DNA of 64,000 bases from Anniella stebbinsi (Eukaryota; Chordata; Lepidosauria; Squamata; Anniellidae), in assembly GCA_029215795.1 (NCBI GenBank), contig JARDYH010000007.1:72098763-72162762 (forward strand), read 5' to 3'. A program made the position numbers and the translations under genes. The notes under the pieces were generated by a model. That model was not told the DNA's origin, did not search any database, and worked only from the letters and a program-made list of their open reading frames with translations. Shown one piece after another: positions 34,320 through 44,574 of this stretch (the stretch's first letter is position 1; each line of letters starts with the position of its first letter).

Positions 34320-35164
34320 TAGGCTACAGTTATAAATCCGTGACCCTCCACATAGATTTTAACAGCCACGCTCATCAATCTTTCCAAGCTCTTATCAGCC
34401 AAATATGCTTTGGCTTCACTTTCGCTCAGCTGGGGGCTCTGAACACCTCTATTCCTCTGGCTTCAGTTTTTTGCTTCAGTCTCCCCCCACAGCCATTTTA
34501 TCGGCCAGTCTTAGCCCCTTATCCAAAATATTAAAAGTCTCATTTACCAGCTTCTGGCCACCTGCCAAGAGTTCCGGTCAGCAACACTTTCTCTTTCACT
34601 CAGTCGATGCAGCAACATTCCATAACCATATATCAAGTCTTTAATTAACAATCTGACATCTCCATGATAGGGATTTTATGTTTATTCCATCGCTTCGATA
34701 AGAGAGCGGATGACTCCCAGCCTCACTCCATTCTCGTGAGGCCACTCCCCCCCAAGGCCACTCCCCCTGCTTGGTGTAGATCTGGCCATCCAGTCAACTC
34801 ATCCTAGGAAGTGTAGTTCTTGAAAGGGCCTAAGAAATCTGAACCAGAAACTCTGTAGGATGAGAAAACTACAATTTCCAGACCACTTTTTAGGGTTAGG
34901 ATATCTATATACCACCCTTTTAGGGTTAGGATATCTATATGCTGACCTCCGGTAATTGCAAGACGCCAACGATTCTAAGATGCACCCCGTTTTTACAGAT
35001 GTAAATATGGGACAAAAAGTGCATCTTAGAATCGATGAAATACGGCATGTAAAAGGAATAGCAAATCCTCAAACCTTGAATCCCCAGGCAGAAAGATGCA
35101 AATCTTCTGGAGTGGTGAGTTCCTAATGAGCTGTAAACATTAGGAACTGAAGGAGGCTTTTTTT

Positions 35165-35350
35165 AGGGCTGTGACCAGAGGCAGATCCCAAATCTGAGTC
35201 GGATCAGGGTGATCTGGACCTCCAGATCCCAGATCTGGATCGGGCCCGGATCAGGCCGGATCGGTTCCGCAATCCAGATCCGATCTGGATCTGGTCACAG
35301 CACTCCCTTCCGCTCTCCCCGCTCTCTCTCTCTCTCTCTCCCTCCCTCCC
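35165..35350. repeat. GGATC-rich TAGGGCTGTGAC element with (CT)n
   Basis: Begins TAGGGCTGTGACCAGA, has several CAGATC/GGATC words, returns GATCTGGTCACAGCAC in inverted orientation and is followed by (CT)n. The paralogous copy is at 56795-57000. Confidence 0.6.
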
Positions 35351-35484
35351 CTCCCCCACTCTCATTGCTTACCTGCTGCCTCCTCCGCATCATCCTGCTG
35401 TTGTCTTTCCTCCTCGCTGTGAGCCACTGCATTTGCTGGTCTTCCAATTAAATATGGAATACAAACTGGGGAGAAAGAGAGCCA

Positions 35485-35690
35485 CTGTGGGGAGGTGGTG
35501 TATTGGACTGGGAGTCGGGAGATCCAGGTTCTAGCCCCACTCAGCCATGGAATCTCAGTGGGTGGCTTTGGGCCAGTCACAGATTCTCAGCCCAACTCAC
35601 GTCCCATGGCTGTAGTTATGAGGACATAATGCCTTGCGTTCTGTACAGAGGAAAAAAGCCAGGATATAAATGTACTAAATAAATACATAA
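35485..35690 (+). mobile_element. tRNA-derived SINE in copy C
   Basis: GTATTGGACTGGGAGTCGGG through GGCCAGTCACAGATTCTCAG and a tail TGTACTAAATAAATACATAA. Same insertion as 59140-59345 in copy F, inherited by duplication. Confidence 0.75.
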
Positions 35691-36096
35691 AGAGCAGGCT
35701 TAGAACCAGGATGCAGAGGAGGCATTATTGTGAGGTGTTGAGTGAATGTGTCTGTGTGTGATTACAGAGGTTGCCTATTGCAAGGAGCAAAGCAAGGTAA
35801 GATAGCCTTAACATCACCTATGTGGGATTTCTGTTGGTGAGTCAAACAGTGAAAAGAGGAGAGGGTATTTTTTGCTCCCACTGCACTAGGGTCCCCCAAA
35901 TGCAAGCCTTTACTTTGTCCCATAGGAATGAATGGCATCCATTCATGCACACAGGAGAGAGTCGTGTTCGGACAATCCTGCTCCATGCTGCTGGTGACCT
36001 CAGCCACTGGGTTTTGTACACAGCCTCAGCCTAGGTTCTTTTTTTTGTGCTGTAATATATTGTTGTAGGAAAGCCTAAGGCGATTCAGATACTTAC

Positions 36097-36246
36097 ACTG
36101 GAGATCTGTTTTGTTACAATCATCTGTCAAGCAGCAGTATGTTCTCAACTGAAGGTATTTCTCATTTGAAGCCATAGAAAGATCCCCTCTGAAACAGCTG
36201 TTGGATCTGCCGCATCCCTTGTAATAAATAGCAGATGGGATGTCAA
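36097..36246 (-). pseudogene. Copy C exon 3 (LU1 second half), intact but orphaned
   Basis: 150-nt exon with good acceptor (TTTCACAG) and donor (GTAAGT). Reads DIPSAIYYKGCGRSNSC, TYCCLTDDCNKTDLQ. It is nearly identical to copy F exon 3. Relative to F, exon 2 upstream is removed by a deletion at about 36392 and exon 4 downstream by a deletion at about 35441, so it has no proper partner exons. Confidence 0.85.
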
Positions 36247-36499
36247 CTGTGAAAGAGAATCAGAAAGGGCATTTAATTAATTCATTTCTCCGTCACTGGG
36301 TGGCCGCTAGCACAGTCTTGTGGTTTGTATCACAGCTTCTTGAGATGGGTGGGTGGGTGGGGATAGCATTTAAAGCCATAGTCGAGTGACCAGGTACACT
36401 GATCGAGAGAGGAGTGCAAATCCTCATGAAAGATTTTAAATAGCCTAAATACGAGTAATCGTATGTTGAATAAAATGAGTGTGAAATGATTGGTTCATT

Positions 36500-37195
36500 A
36501 GGAGTGATGGACAGACCTACCCACATCCAGCACATTGGACGCTCGCCAAGCCACTGCCAGCTGCTGCCTGCCACTGTTACCCACCCCTGCTCAAAGCATG
36601 AGCTTCTTTAAGCCTCCACGAGTGTCCGACAAGTGCTCAGCAGCCGTTCGCCCTGATCCAGCGCCTCTATTGCTGCACACAATGGAGGCTCCAGAAATTT
36701 TGCATGTTCCATGTTGCGTAAATGGTGGCTGTAAAGGCCATTTAATCTTGTAGACCTCTATCATGCCTCCCCTTACCCTCTTTTTCCCCCAAGCTACACA
36801 ACCCCAGCTGTTGTAACCCTCCCTCGTAGCATGAATGCTCCAGTCCCTTGATCATTCAGGTGTCCACTGTGTGCTCATCTTGTCCTTTGCGCCATAGAAG
36901 ACCTGTGCACTCATCTTGCAAAGCTCTCAAGCTGCCTCCACAGAGAAACAGACGTTGGAATGAACTGCGAGACTTGCCTGCTTCCGTGACCCTCTTCAGA
37001 TGCCTACACCGCTGCACGACATCCCGGAGGGAGAGGGACATTGCAGACGTCACTTTTTCCAGGAAGAGGAGCTGCGTGGCCCCAATCTCCCCCAAAAGGT
37101 ATGTTTAAAAAGAAAAACCACTCCCAACGCCCCTGCCATCCTAGAGATGGCGAAATTCCCTTCACCCTCACCCCTGTGGGTACGGAGACACCCCA
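36500..37195. other. Duplicated intron-1-type segment of copy C
   Basis: Matches 60830-61575 (copy F) and in part 39960-40430 (copy D). Plus-strand frames such as MSFFKPPRVSDKC recur in all three but are not conserved as proteins (stops and shifts differ), so I read it as intron. Confidence 0.6.
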
Positions 37196-37284
37196 TTGCT
37201 CTTCTACCTGCAGAAAGCAAGCAAGAAAGTGAGAAACCTTGCAGCCTTCCAGATGGCTCGTTGCTGGTTTGCAATTTCACTCAT

Positions 37285-37428
37285 TTGCAGAGACATCAAC
37301 ACTAGTTTTGATACATCGATTCTCATTGCCACAGCACTCCATGGTTGTCTCCTGGCAAGGCTCAGACCCTCTTGAGAAGCACGCTGGGCACTTCATCCCA
37401 TTGAGTGGAAGGCTGTTGTAAGCAGGCA
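37285..37428 (-). CDS. Copy D exon 4 (LU2 first half), donor mutated
   Basis: 144 nt; acceptor TTTTTGTAG. Reads PLNGMKCPACFSRGSEPC, MECCGNENRC, IKTSVDVSA. The donor position is CTGCAA/ATGAGT, where copy F has CTGCAC/GTGAGT, so normal splicing is unlikely. Reading through ends at TGA three codons later. Confidence 0.8.
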
Positions 37429-37714
37429 CTACAAAAACAAACCCATCAAGTCAGCATATGCTTCCACGACCATTCCATTTCTCCCCACATCTCTTTCCGT
37501 CTGCCCCAGAATGTCCATCAAGCTGGCTGTGGAACTCCAGTGGCTCAATTTAAACAATTCCTCTGTTTATGGCCCATTAGATATAGGTCAAGATCTGCAA
37601 GAAGGAATCGTGAATGCGTGGTTTCCTGTCCCTAATGATGCCCAATAATAAATAGCCTTCTAATTAAATAGGGCATTGTTCTGTTTAAATCCATACTGGA
37701 GAGAAAGAGAGCAA

Positions 37715-37915
37715 ATGTGTGGTAGTAATTAGGGTGTTGGAGTCAAGAGATTTGGGTTGTAGCACCACTAGGCCATGGAAGCTCACTGGGTGACTTTGGG
37801 CCAGTCACAGATTCTCAGCCCAACGTCCTCCTCAGGGTTGTTGTTGTGAGGATATAATGCCTTGGGTTCCTTATGGAGGAAAAAAGCCAGGATGTAAATG
37901 TACTGAATAAATAAA
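37715..37915 (+). mobile_element. tRNA-derived SINE in copy D intron 3
   Basis: GGGTGTTGGAGTCAAGAG through GGGCCAGTCACAGATTCTCAG and a tail ending TACTGAATAAATAAATAAAG. Paralogous to 35485 and 59140. Confidence 0.75.
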
Positions 37916-37989
37916 TAAAGAACAGGCTTAGAGACAAGATGCAGAAGAGGCATTACTGTGAAGTGTTGTGTGAATGAGTCCGTGGCTCC

Positions 37990-38208
37990 ATTCGGACGAC
38001 ACGATAGTCAATGGTGGGGTAATAATCAACTTTACAGTTGTTCATCTAGGGGGTACGCCCCACACAACATGGTAATAAATAATCAACTGTGGTGTGGATT
38101 AGGATCAGCACTATGTTGTCTATAGCAGCATTCGGATAACACGATAGTCAAAACAACTGACGATTGTTTCCCCCACACCAGTTGTTTATTGTGTCGTCCG
38201 AACTGAGC
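37990..38208. mobile_element. MITE with GGCTC..TTCGGACGACAC inverted ends
   Basis: The left end GGCTCCATTCGGACGACACG is inverted at the right as CGTCCGAACTGAGCC. It is absent from the paralogous positions in C (about 35750) and F (about 59410), so it is specific to copy D. The target duplication is not clear. Confidence 0.75.
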
Positions 38209-38569
38209 CTGTGTGTGATAACAGAGGTTGCATATTGCAAGGAGCAGAGCAAGGTAAGATAGCCTGTACACCATCTGTTGGTGGGATTCCTGTTGGTGAG
38301 TCAACCAGTGCAAGGAGGAGAGGGTTGTTTTTACTCTCACTGCAACAATGTCCCCCAAATGCAAGCCTTTACTTTGTCCCTTGGGAAGAAATGGCAGCCA
38401 TTCATGCACACAGGAGAGAGACGTGTTCAGACAATCCTGCTCCATGCTGCTGGTGACCTCAGCCACTGAGAATCAAGTCAGCGCTTTTTTACACAGCCTC
38501 AGACTGGGTTCTGTTTCTTGGGCTGTGATATATCAATGTAGTAGAGTCCAAACGGATACAGGTACTTAC

Positions 38570-38719
38570 ACTGGAGATCTTGTTTATTACAATCATCTGT
38601 CGAGCAGCAGTACATTTTTGACTGAAAGTATTTCTCATTTGAAGCCATAGAAAAATCCCCTTTGAAACAGGTCTTGGATTTGCCACATCCTTTGTAATAG
38701 AAATCTAATGGCTCATCAA
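38570..38719 (-). CDS. Copy D exon 3 (LU1 second half)
   Basis: 150 nt, phase 1/1, acceptor TTTCACAG, donor GTAAGT. Reads DEPLDFYYKGCGKSKTC, MYCCSTDDCNKQDLQ. LU1 closes normally. Confidence 0.85.
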
Positions 38720-39164
38720 CTGTGAAAGAAAACCAGAAAGAAACACCTAGAGTGGTGGGAAAATGTCTCTCTCGCAGTGAGTTTTGGAGATGTTAGGTGT
38801 TTTCCCCTAATTTGGCACTCCTGGGCAGGATCGACACTACTGCTTTAAAACAGTTTATAACAGTAGTGACAACTGTTGGGGCCCAGGACTCACTCCATAT
38901 ACAGTTTTCAAACCGTTTTCAAAGTGTCTGCCTGTTCTTGGTGACAAGAATGGTTCTCATGGATGTCTCATTGAACCTTCAGATCTAGTCGTGGGGTACA
39001 GTGGGGAAGAGAAGAGTGGCCCCAAAATGATGCCTGCATTGAGATAGAGCAGTTATTCAGTTAACGTCTCCTGTACTGAGTGGCTGCTATCACAGTCTTG
39101 TGGCCTGTATCAGAGCTTCTTGAGATGGGGGTGGGGGAGAGAATCACATTTAAAGCTATACTAG

Positions 39165-39335
39165 AGTAACCAGATACAAAAGTGGGCAGGGCTCCAGCAG
39201 CTTTCACTGCTGTGATGAAGAGGGAATTTCAGTAGGTGCTGCATGCATACAAATGGCACCTGCTGAAATTTCAATGTAATTGATAAAGATACAGGGGCCC
39301 TGTCCTCCTTTTCTTATGGGCACCCTAGTTTTGTA
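39165..39335. mobile_element. hAT-type MITE in copy D intron 2
   Basis: Ends CTAGAGTAACCAGATAC and GGGCACCCTAG are inverted. The interior has GAAGAGGGAATTTCAG against CTGAAATTTCA. Related to 60045-60215 in copy F and to the better preserved 63113-63432. Confidence 0.6.
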
Positions 39336-39592
39336 GTGATTCCTTACAGACACATGCGAGTTATCTATGGATGATACAGAGACAAACTGATGAAAACACA
39401 ACCATGCTATGCCATGGTTAGGCCACTTACCCTTTTGCAGCAAATGCTTAGTGAACTTGTTAAAAGCATGTTTCTGTAACCACCATGGCTAGGAATGGTT
39501 GACATGACACGCTAAGCCATCATGTTCAGCTCAAACTGCTTAACTACCATGGCTTAGTATGTCATCTGGACTGAAGACACTTTCTCACTCAC

Positions 39593-39718
39593 CTAGTGTT
39601 GTTTCAATGTTGAAGACAAGGCAAACATCTTGAACCTCTTCACACTGCACAGATTTCACATCTGCATGATCACATCTTCCTCCAAGGTTAACACAGTTTA
39701 GACATCGTAAAAGTGTCA
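39593..39718 (-). CDS. Copy D exon 2 (LU1 first half)
   Basis: 126 nt, phase 1/1, acceptor TATCTGCAG, donor GTGAGTGAG. Reads LRCLNCVNLGGRC, VQCEEVQDVCLVF. Confidence 0.85.
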
Positions 39719-41509
39719 CTGCAGATACAAGAAAGGGTTCTAAACATCAAGGACAGTTCCATGATCTGTTTTTTTCCAGTCATGTACTCGGAATGGTTCT
39801 GGTGATACAGATAGGTTTGAAGGTACGCTGATCGAGAGAGGACTGTAAATCCATAGGAAACATTTCAAAAAGCCTAAATACAAGTAATCGTATGTTGACT
39901 ACAATTACATTGAATAAAATGAGTGTGAGATGATGGTAAATCATTTTAGTTTTGTTAGATTCATTGGTAGTGATGGACAGACCCACCTGCATCCAGCTCA
40001 TTGGACGTTCCCCATCCAGCGCCACTGCCCGCTACTGTCTATTGCCACTGCTGCCCACCCCCACTGCCCACCCCAGCTCAAAGCGTGAGCTTCTTGAAGT
40101 CTCCACTAGTGCCTGACGAGTGCCCAGCAGCTGTCTGCCCTGATCCAGCACCTCCATTGCTGCACACAATGGAGGCCCCAGAAATCTCGCATGTTCCATG
40201 TTGCGTAAATGGTGGCTGTAAAGGCCGTTTAATTTGTAGACCTCTATCATGTCTCCCCTTATCCTCCTATTTTCCCCAAGCTACACAACCCTAGCTGTTG
40301 TAACCTTCCCACGTAGTGTAGAAGCTCCAGCCCCTTGATCTTTCAGGTGTCCACTGTGTGCTCATCTTGACATTTGGGCCACAGAAGACCTCTGTACTCA
40401 ACTTGCAAAGCTCTCAAGCTTCCTCTGCAGAGAAAAGCCTTTCTTCACCCTGCTCACTGGGGTGGGGAGAGGTGGTTGCGGGCGAGGATGGGGAGAGGTG
40501 ACGTGGGGGGCAGCCACTGGCTGGCCTGGGATGGTGCCACTGGTGAGGGGAGGGGTTCAGGGCTATTTAAGGCCCGGGACCCCTCCGCATCTCCACTGTT
40601 GCTGCGCAGCTAATGCTGCAGAGAGCTGACAGCGAGGGAGCAGCAGCAGGCGGCGAGGGAGGTTACCGGCGAGGAGACCCGGCGGCGAGGAAGCAGCGGC
40701 TGAATCACCAGGTGGCGAAAGAAGAGGAGGCTCCCTCGGCGACGGGCAGACTGCGCGGAGGCCAGAGGAAGGCCCCGGAGAGCGGCTGCTCCAGCGGGCG
40801 AAGACCCCATGGCGGTCAACGGAGCAGGAGGCTCCGGACGCGTAGGAGGAGGATGGAGCAGGACGCACAGGATGGAGCAAGAGGCTCCAGAGGCTCGGAT
40901 TCGGCGGAAGCTGGGGCTGCGAGGCACGGATCAGAGTGCTGGAAGAGCCCGTAGATCGCTGCTACTGCAGCAGGAGACCTCGGCGGCGGCCTGGTCTCCC
41001 AGCAACAGAGCCTCAGCCGAGGCAAGCACAGCGCGCCCTAGGAAGACGGGCTGAAGAGGAAGCGCAGCAGCAAGCCGTTTCCGGCAGTGAATAATTGACA
41101 GGAAGCTGGGTCTGGCAGGCAGCGTATGGCGAGCAGCGGAGGCTGACGACTTCAGGGCCTCAGGGCCATAAGGTTTTGGGTGCAGGGGGGGCTTGAGTGG
41201 AGAGGGCGCCCTGTTGGGGAAGTGTCGTTGGGGAACTTGTGTTTCCTGCAAAAATCCTTATTTTTTATGGTAGAGGAGGGGGTTTAAATTTTGCTTAATT
41301 AGGCAATTGGTTGACCATACCTCTACCAATCAAGAGCCCCCATCACTTACAATTCAGAGCCCTCTAAGCCCTAACATACAAGTGTTATATCAGGCTGTGC
41401 ATTTCCTAATTAATATTTGCAGCAGTTGGGGGATTAACAACTTTACCCCTGGTTTTCTTCATCTCACGCAATTTGCATAAATATTAGGGCATCTTTCAGT
41501 GCTACATGG

Positions 41510-41680
41510 GGAAGGGCTGTAGCTCAGTAGTACAGCCCCTGCCTTGCATGCAGATGTTGGCAGGTTCAATCCTCGGCATCTCCAGGTAGGGCTGAAAAAC
41601 ACCTGCCTGCAATCCTGCTGCCAGCCAGTGCTGACCACACTGGATTAGATGAACCAATGGTATGAGGCATCTTATTTTTT
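41510..41680 (+). mobile_element. tRNA-derived SINE inside the DIRS-like element
   Basis: GGGCTGTAGCTCAGTAGTAC resembles a tRNA A box. TTGCATGCAGATGTTGGC and the B box GGTTCAATCCTCGGCATC follow, and then a non-tRNA tail. Not a functional tRNA: the acceptor-stem halves do not pair. Confidence 0.75.
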
Positions 41681-41689
41681 CCTCTCAAA

Positions 41690-42258
41690 AAAAAGGACTG
41701 GGTGGGAAAAAGGGAAAAAGCAAGGCTCCTGCACAATCATCCAAACGAAGGAGGCCCCTGGAAAACTCTTCTTCTGATGAGGAGTTAAACCCACAGGTTG
41801 CTGGTATTTTGGTTGAATACAAACACTGGAGAAGGAAAAAGGTATTCCCACCCCCCACCCCCAATCCCACATACACCCCTCACTCAGGCAGGACGCAGAC
41901 AGACACGGCAAAAGGCAGGATGACTTATGGAATGCTTTGTCAGCTCGATTAAAGGTAGTTGAGGAGTCATCGGCTGGTCCTTCTTGTGAGGCGTCGGGAA
42001 CTGAAGCAAGCGGCATGCTGTCATCCACTCCGTCTATCACGGAACCAGGGGCTGTTCCGCGGCCTTTGCCTGTCCCTCACCACAACATTCCTGCTCAAGG
42101 ACCTGGGTCCGCATCACAAGGTGAGTTGCTAATGCAATACACCACACCTATGCCACAGGGAACTGGGTTTATTCCCGCTCAGTGGGGTCATGTCATGGCT
42201 AACAGGTGGGGGACAGCAGGCTGGGATTTCTACCCAAACACTTATCCTGCCTCAGAAT

Positions 42259-42293
<35 letters not shown>

Positions 42294-43175
42294 TTACATT
42301 TGTATACCGCCCCATAGCCAAAGCTCTCTGGGCGGTATACACTGCAACACTTGCTACCGCAGCCGTTAGCCCATTGCAAGCAAGTTTAGTGGCTGCAAGT
42401 TCTGCAGGCTCTCCGCAGCAGAATACGCTTGGAAACGGGTCAGGAGGGTTTAGCACAGTCCCCCACGGTGGTGGATCCTACATTATTATGCGCTAGTGTA
42501 TGGCAAGGGCCCGCTGGTACTCCAGGGCATAGCTCCTCTCTGGAAATTAGGGATCCTTATGCGGGTGCATCCTACGACGCCATTCTGACAGGAAGTACGT
42601 CCGCACCACTAGGGTACCACCTGCTACCTGCAACTAGGGAAAAAATATGCAAAGGGGAATATGTTGATATATTCTCCTTGCTGTTTTGGGAACATGTGAG
42701 CAAAGAAAAAGAAAAGGGTGCTGACAAGGAGGCGGAAAAGATCAAAAGGAAGAAAGTGGTTCGTACGTGGGCCAATTGGCTCCCTGGATTTCTCATTTAT
42801 ATGGGCGTTCTATTACAGCGATTTCCAAGAAAAGGGGTTATTCTGGCAAAATACCTCGATATGATTTATCGAGCGTATTCCGAATATGAGGGCGGAGCCT
42901 GGTTGGCTTACGGGGAATCATTTCGTCGTAGAGCGGCTTTTGACCACGCCCTTCGCTGGGATGTTAAAGATCATGACCTGTGGCTGCAGTTCATGACACC
43001 AGCAAGACCAGGCTTTGGCGAAAGGGCGGATAGTGGCCTTATCTTGGCCAAACAACAGCCCGCGTCCACCTCTAAGGGGTACGCGGGTCAGGCAGTTCAT
43101 CACCGCCTGCTCTGTTGGGATTTTAACAAAGGAACTTGCAGTCATAACCCCTGTAAGTTTAGACACAAATGCTAA
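41690..43175 (+). pseudogene. DIRS-like gag with CCCH-type zinc motif
   Basis: Plus-strand frames 41662-41952, 41937-42317 and 42429-43175. The N-terminus is Lys/Arg-rich with an acidic SSSDEE motif; the main part contains EYVDIFSLLFWEH, WANWLPGFLIYMG and YLDMIYRAYSEYEGGAWLAY. It ends with the zinc motif CWDFNKGTCSHNPCKFRHKC, followed after a stop by a second CDGHHAATNC-type knuckle. Frame breaks include the L2-like tail insertion at 42253. Confidence 0.75.
42253..42345 (-). mobile_element. L2-like 3' tail inserted in gag
   Basis: A (TTTA)n run followed by TACCGCCCCATAGCCAAAGC, the same 3' end as the LINE at 6455-6530, on the minus strand and only about 90 bp long. Confidence 0.8.
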
Positions 43176-43379
43176 ATTTGTGACGGACATCATGCCGCCA
43201 CAAATTGTTTCAAGAACAAGAGCAGAAAATGGCCTGCTAAGGACGGTCAGGGCACCAGATGCCCTGGCAAACAGCAACCTCCTTCCAAAGGGTCCCAGTC
43301 CAGTCAAATTTGAGCCCCTCAACTGGTGGTTAGCATTGTACCCTAAGCGACGATGCTCTATATCTCAGTGCAGGTTTTC

Positions 43380-44510
43380 AGGAGGGATTTTGCATACCTT
43401 TTCAAGGCATTAGACGCAGTACATTGGCTAGGAATCAAAAATCCATCAGTTTTATGGAAGACATTGTTAGGGAAAAATAGGGAAGGAAGTGCGGGCTGAA
43501 AGGGTGTTGGGACCTTTTGCGACCCCCCCTCCCCCATCCCACACTTCCGGCTATCCCCAGCGGAAATAGTGCCCAAAAGAAAAGGTGCCAAGGGAATTAA
43601 AATGGAAGGCCTGTCTGCAGTGCTTAAAATTTTGGGTATTGGATTTGATTCAATTTCCAATGCTGCCGCTTGCCAAGGGACAAGCTAAACACATTACGTA
43701 CTAAACTGTCAAAGATTTTGACTGCTAAAAAAGTTTCGCTGATGCAATTATAGGAATTGCCGGGCCACCTAAATTTTGCTTGTAAAGTCATCGTCCCAGG
43801 GCGTGCCTTTGTACGGCATCTGTGCTCGGCTATGGCGGGCTTGTGTAAATCACACTCACAGGACGCGGGTCACTAGGGACATGCGGGCTGACATCTCAGT
43901 TTGGTTGGATTTCCTGGTGTATTTCCATGGAATATCCTTTTGGAGGCGAGAGTGGTTAGTACAGGCAGATTTACAGGTGCACTTGGATGCTTCAGGTTCA
44001 TGGGGCTTTGGCATTATTTGGGGTGAGAGATGGTATGCAGAACAATTGGCCTGAGGCATGGCATTCCGATGGCACATGCGGGGACCTCACCTTCCTGGAG
44101 TTGTTCCCAATAGTGGTAGCAGCACATTTGTGGGCAGATGATCTGGCTAACTGCATGGGTTGTTCTGGGGTGACAACCGGGCTACCGGGCAGGTGGTCAA
44201 TTCCCTTTCCTCTCGTAATCCTCGCATCATGAACCTGATCCGAGTCTTTACTTTACATTGTTTAAATGTAACAGTTTATTTCGAGTAAAGCATGTTCCAG
44301 GTCTGAACAATGATATAGCAGATGCTCTGTCTCGACATAAGGTGCAGAGGTTTCGCAAATTGGCTCCATGGGCCCTTCCACGGCCAGAAAGCATGCCTCC
44401 ATGCCTCTGGCTGATTGGAAGGAGGAGATAGAACAGGCTATATGGCAGTCCTTGGAGCCGTGCACCAGGACAGCCTCTTTGAATGCAGGTAGGGAATTTC
44501 AGGCCTTTCA
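43380..44510 (+). pseudogene. DIRS-like RT remnant and RNase H
   Basis: The start of RT is recognisable (RNQKSISFMEDIVREK, near 43430-43470). The sequence then jumps to the end of RT (LKILGIGFDSISN, about 43625) and RNase H (GHLNFACKVIVPGRAF, 43755-43805; TRDMRADISVWLDFL; AHLWADDLANC; KHVPGLNNDIADALSRH). The RT palm with its catalytic aspartates is missing, so this is an internally deleted copy. Confidence 0.75.
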
Positions 44511-44574
44511 ATTAGCCAATCATCTCCAGTTTTTATGGCCCATTCCCGTTGAACACGTGCAGCAATTTTGAGTA

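Larger units (their letters stand above)
29211..34767 (-). mobile_element. Near full-length L1 retrotransposon inserted in copy C
   Basis: A 5.5-kb minus-strand L1 with 5' UTR, ORF1 and ORF2, flanked by a long direct repeat: TGGTGTACATCTGGCCATCC through CCTAGGAAGTG at left (to 29210) and the same with one mismatch (GTAGATC) at right (about 34770-34812). The paralogous site at 56405-56455 is unoccupied. The 5' end is G-rich (GGGGGAGTGGCC). The 3' end stops at GGGGAG(C) without an A-tail, whereas the nested copy at 11045-11182 continues about 100 bp further to one. Confidence 0.9.

Noticed and set aside
40610..41054. GC-rich ORFs on both strands resembling a host first exon
   Set aside because: Inside the bounds of the DIRS-like insertion fixed by the empty site in copy F; composition alone creates open frames.
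41510..41580. Possible tRNA gene
   Set aside because: A and B boxes are present but the acceptor stem does not pair, and a SINE body follows. It is a tRNA-derived SINE inside a retroelement.
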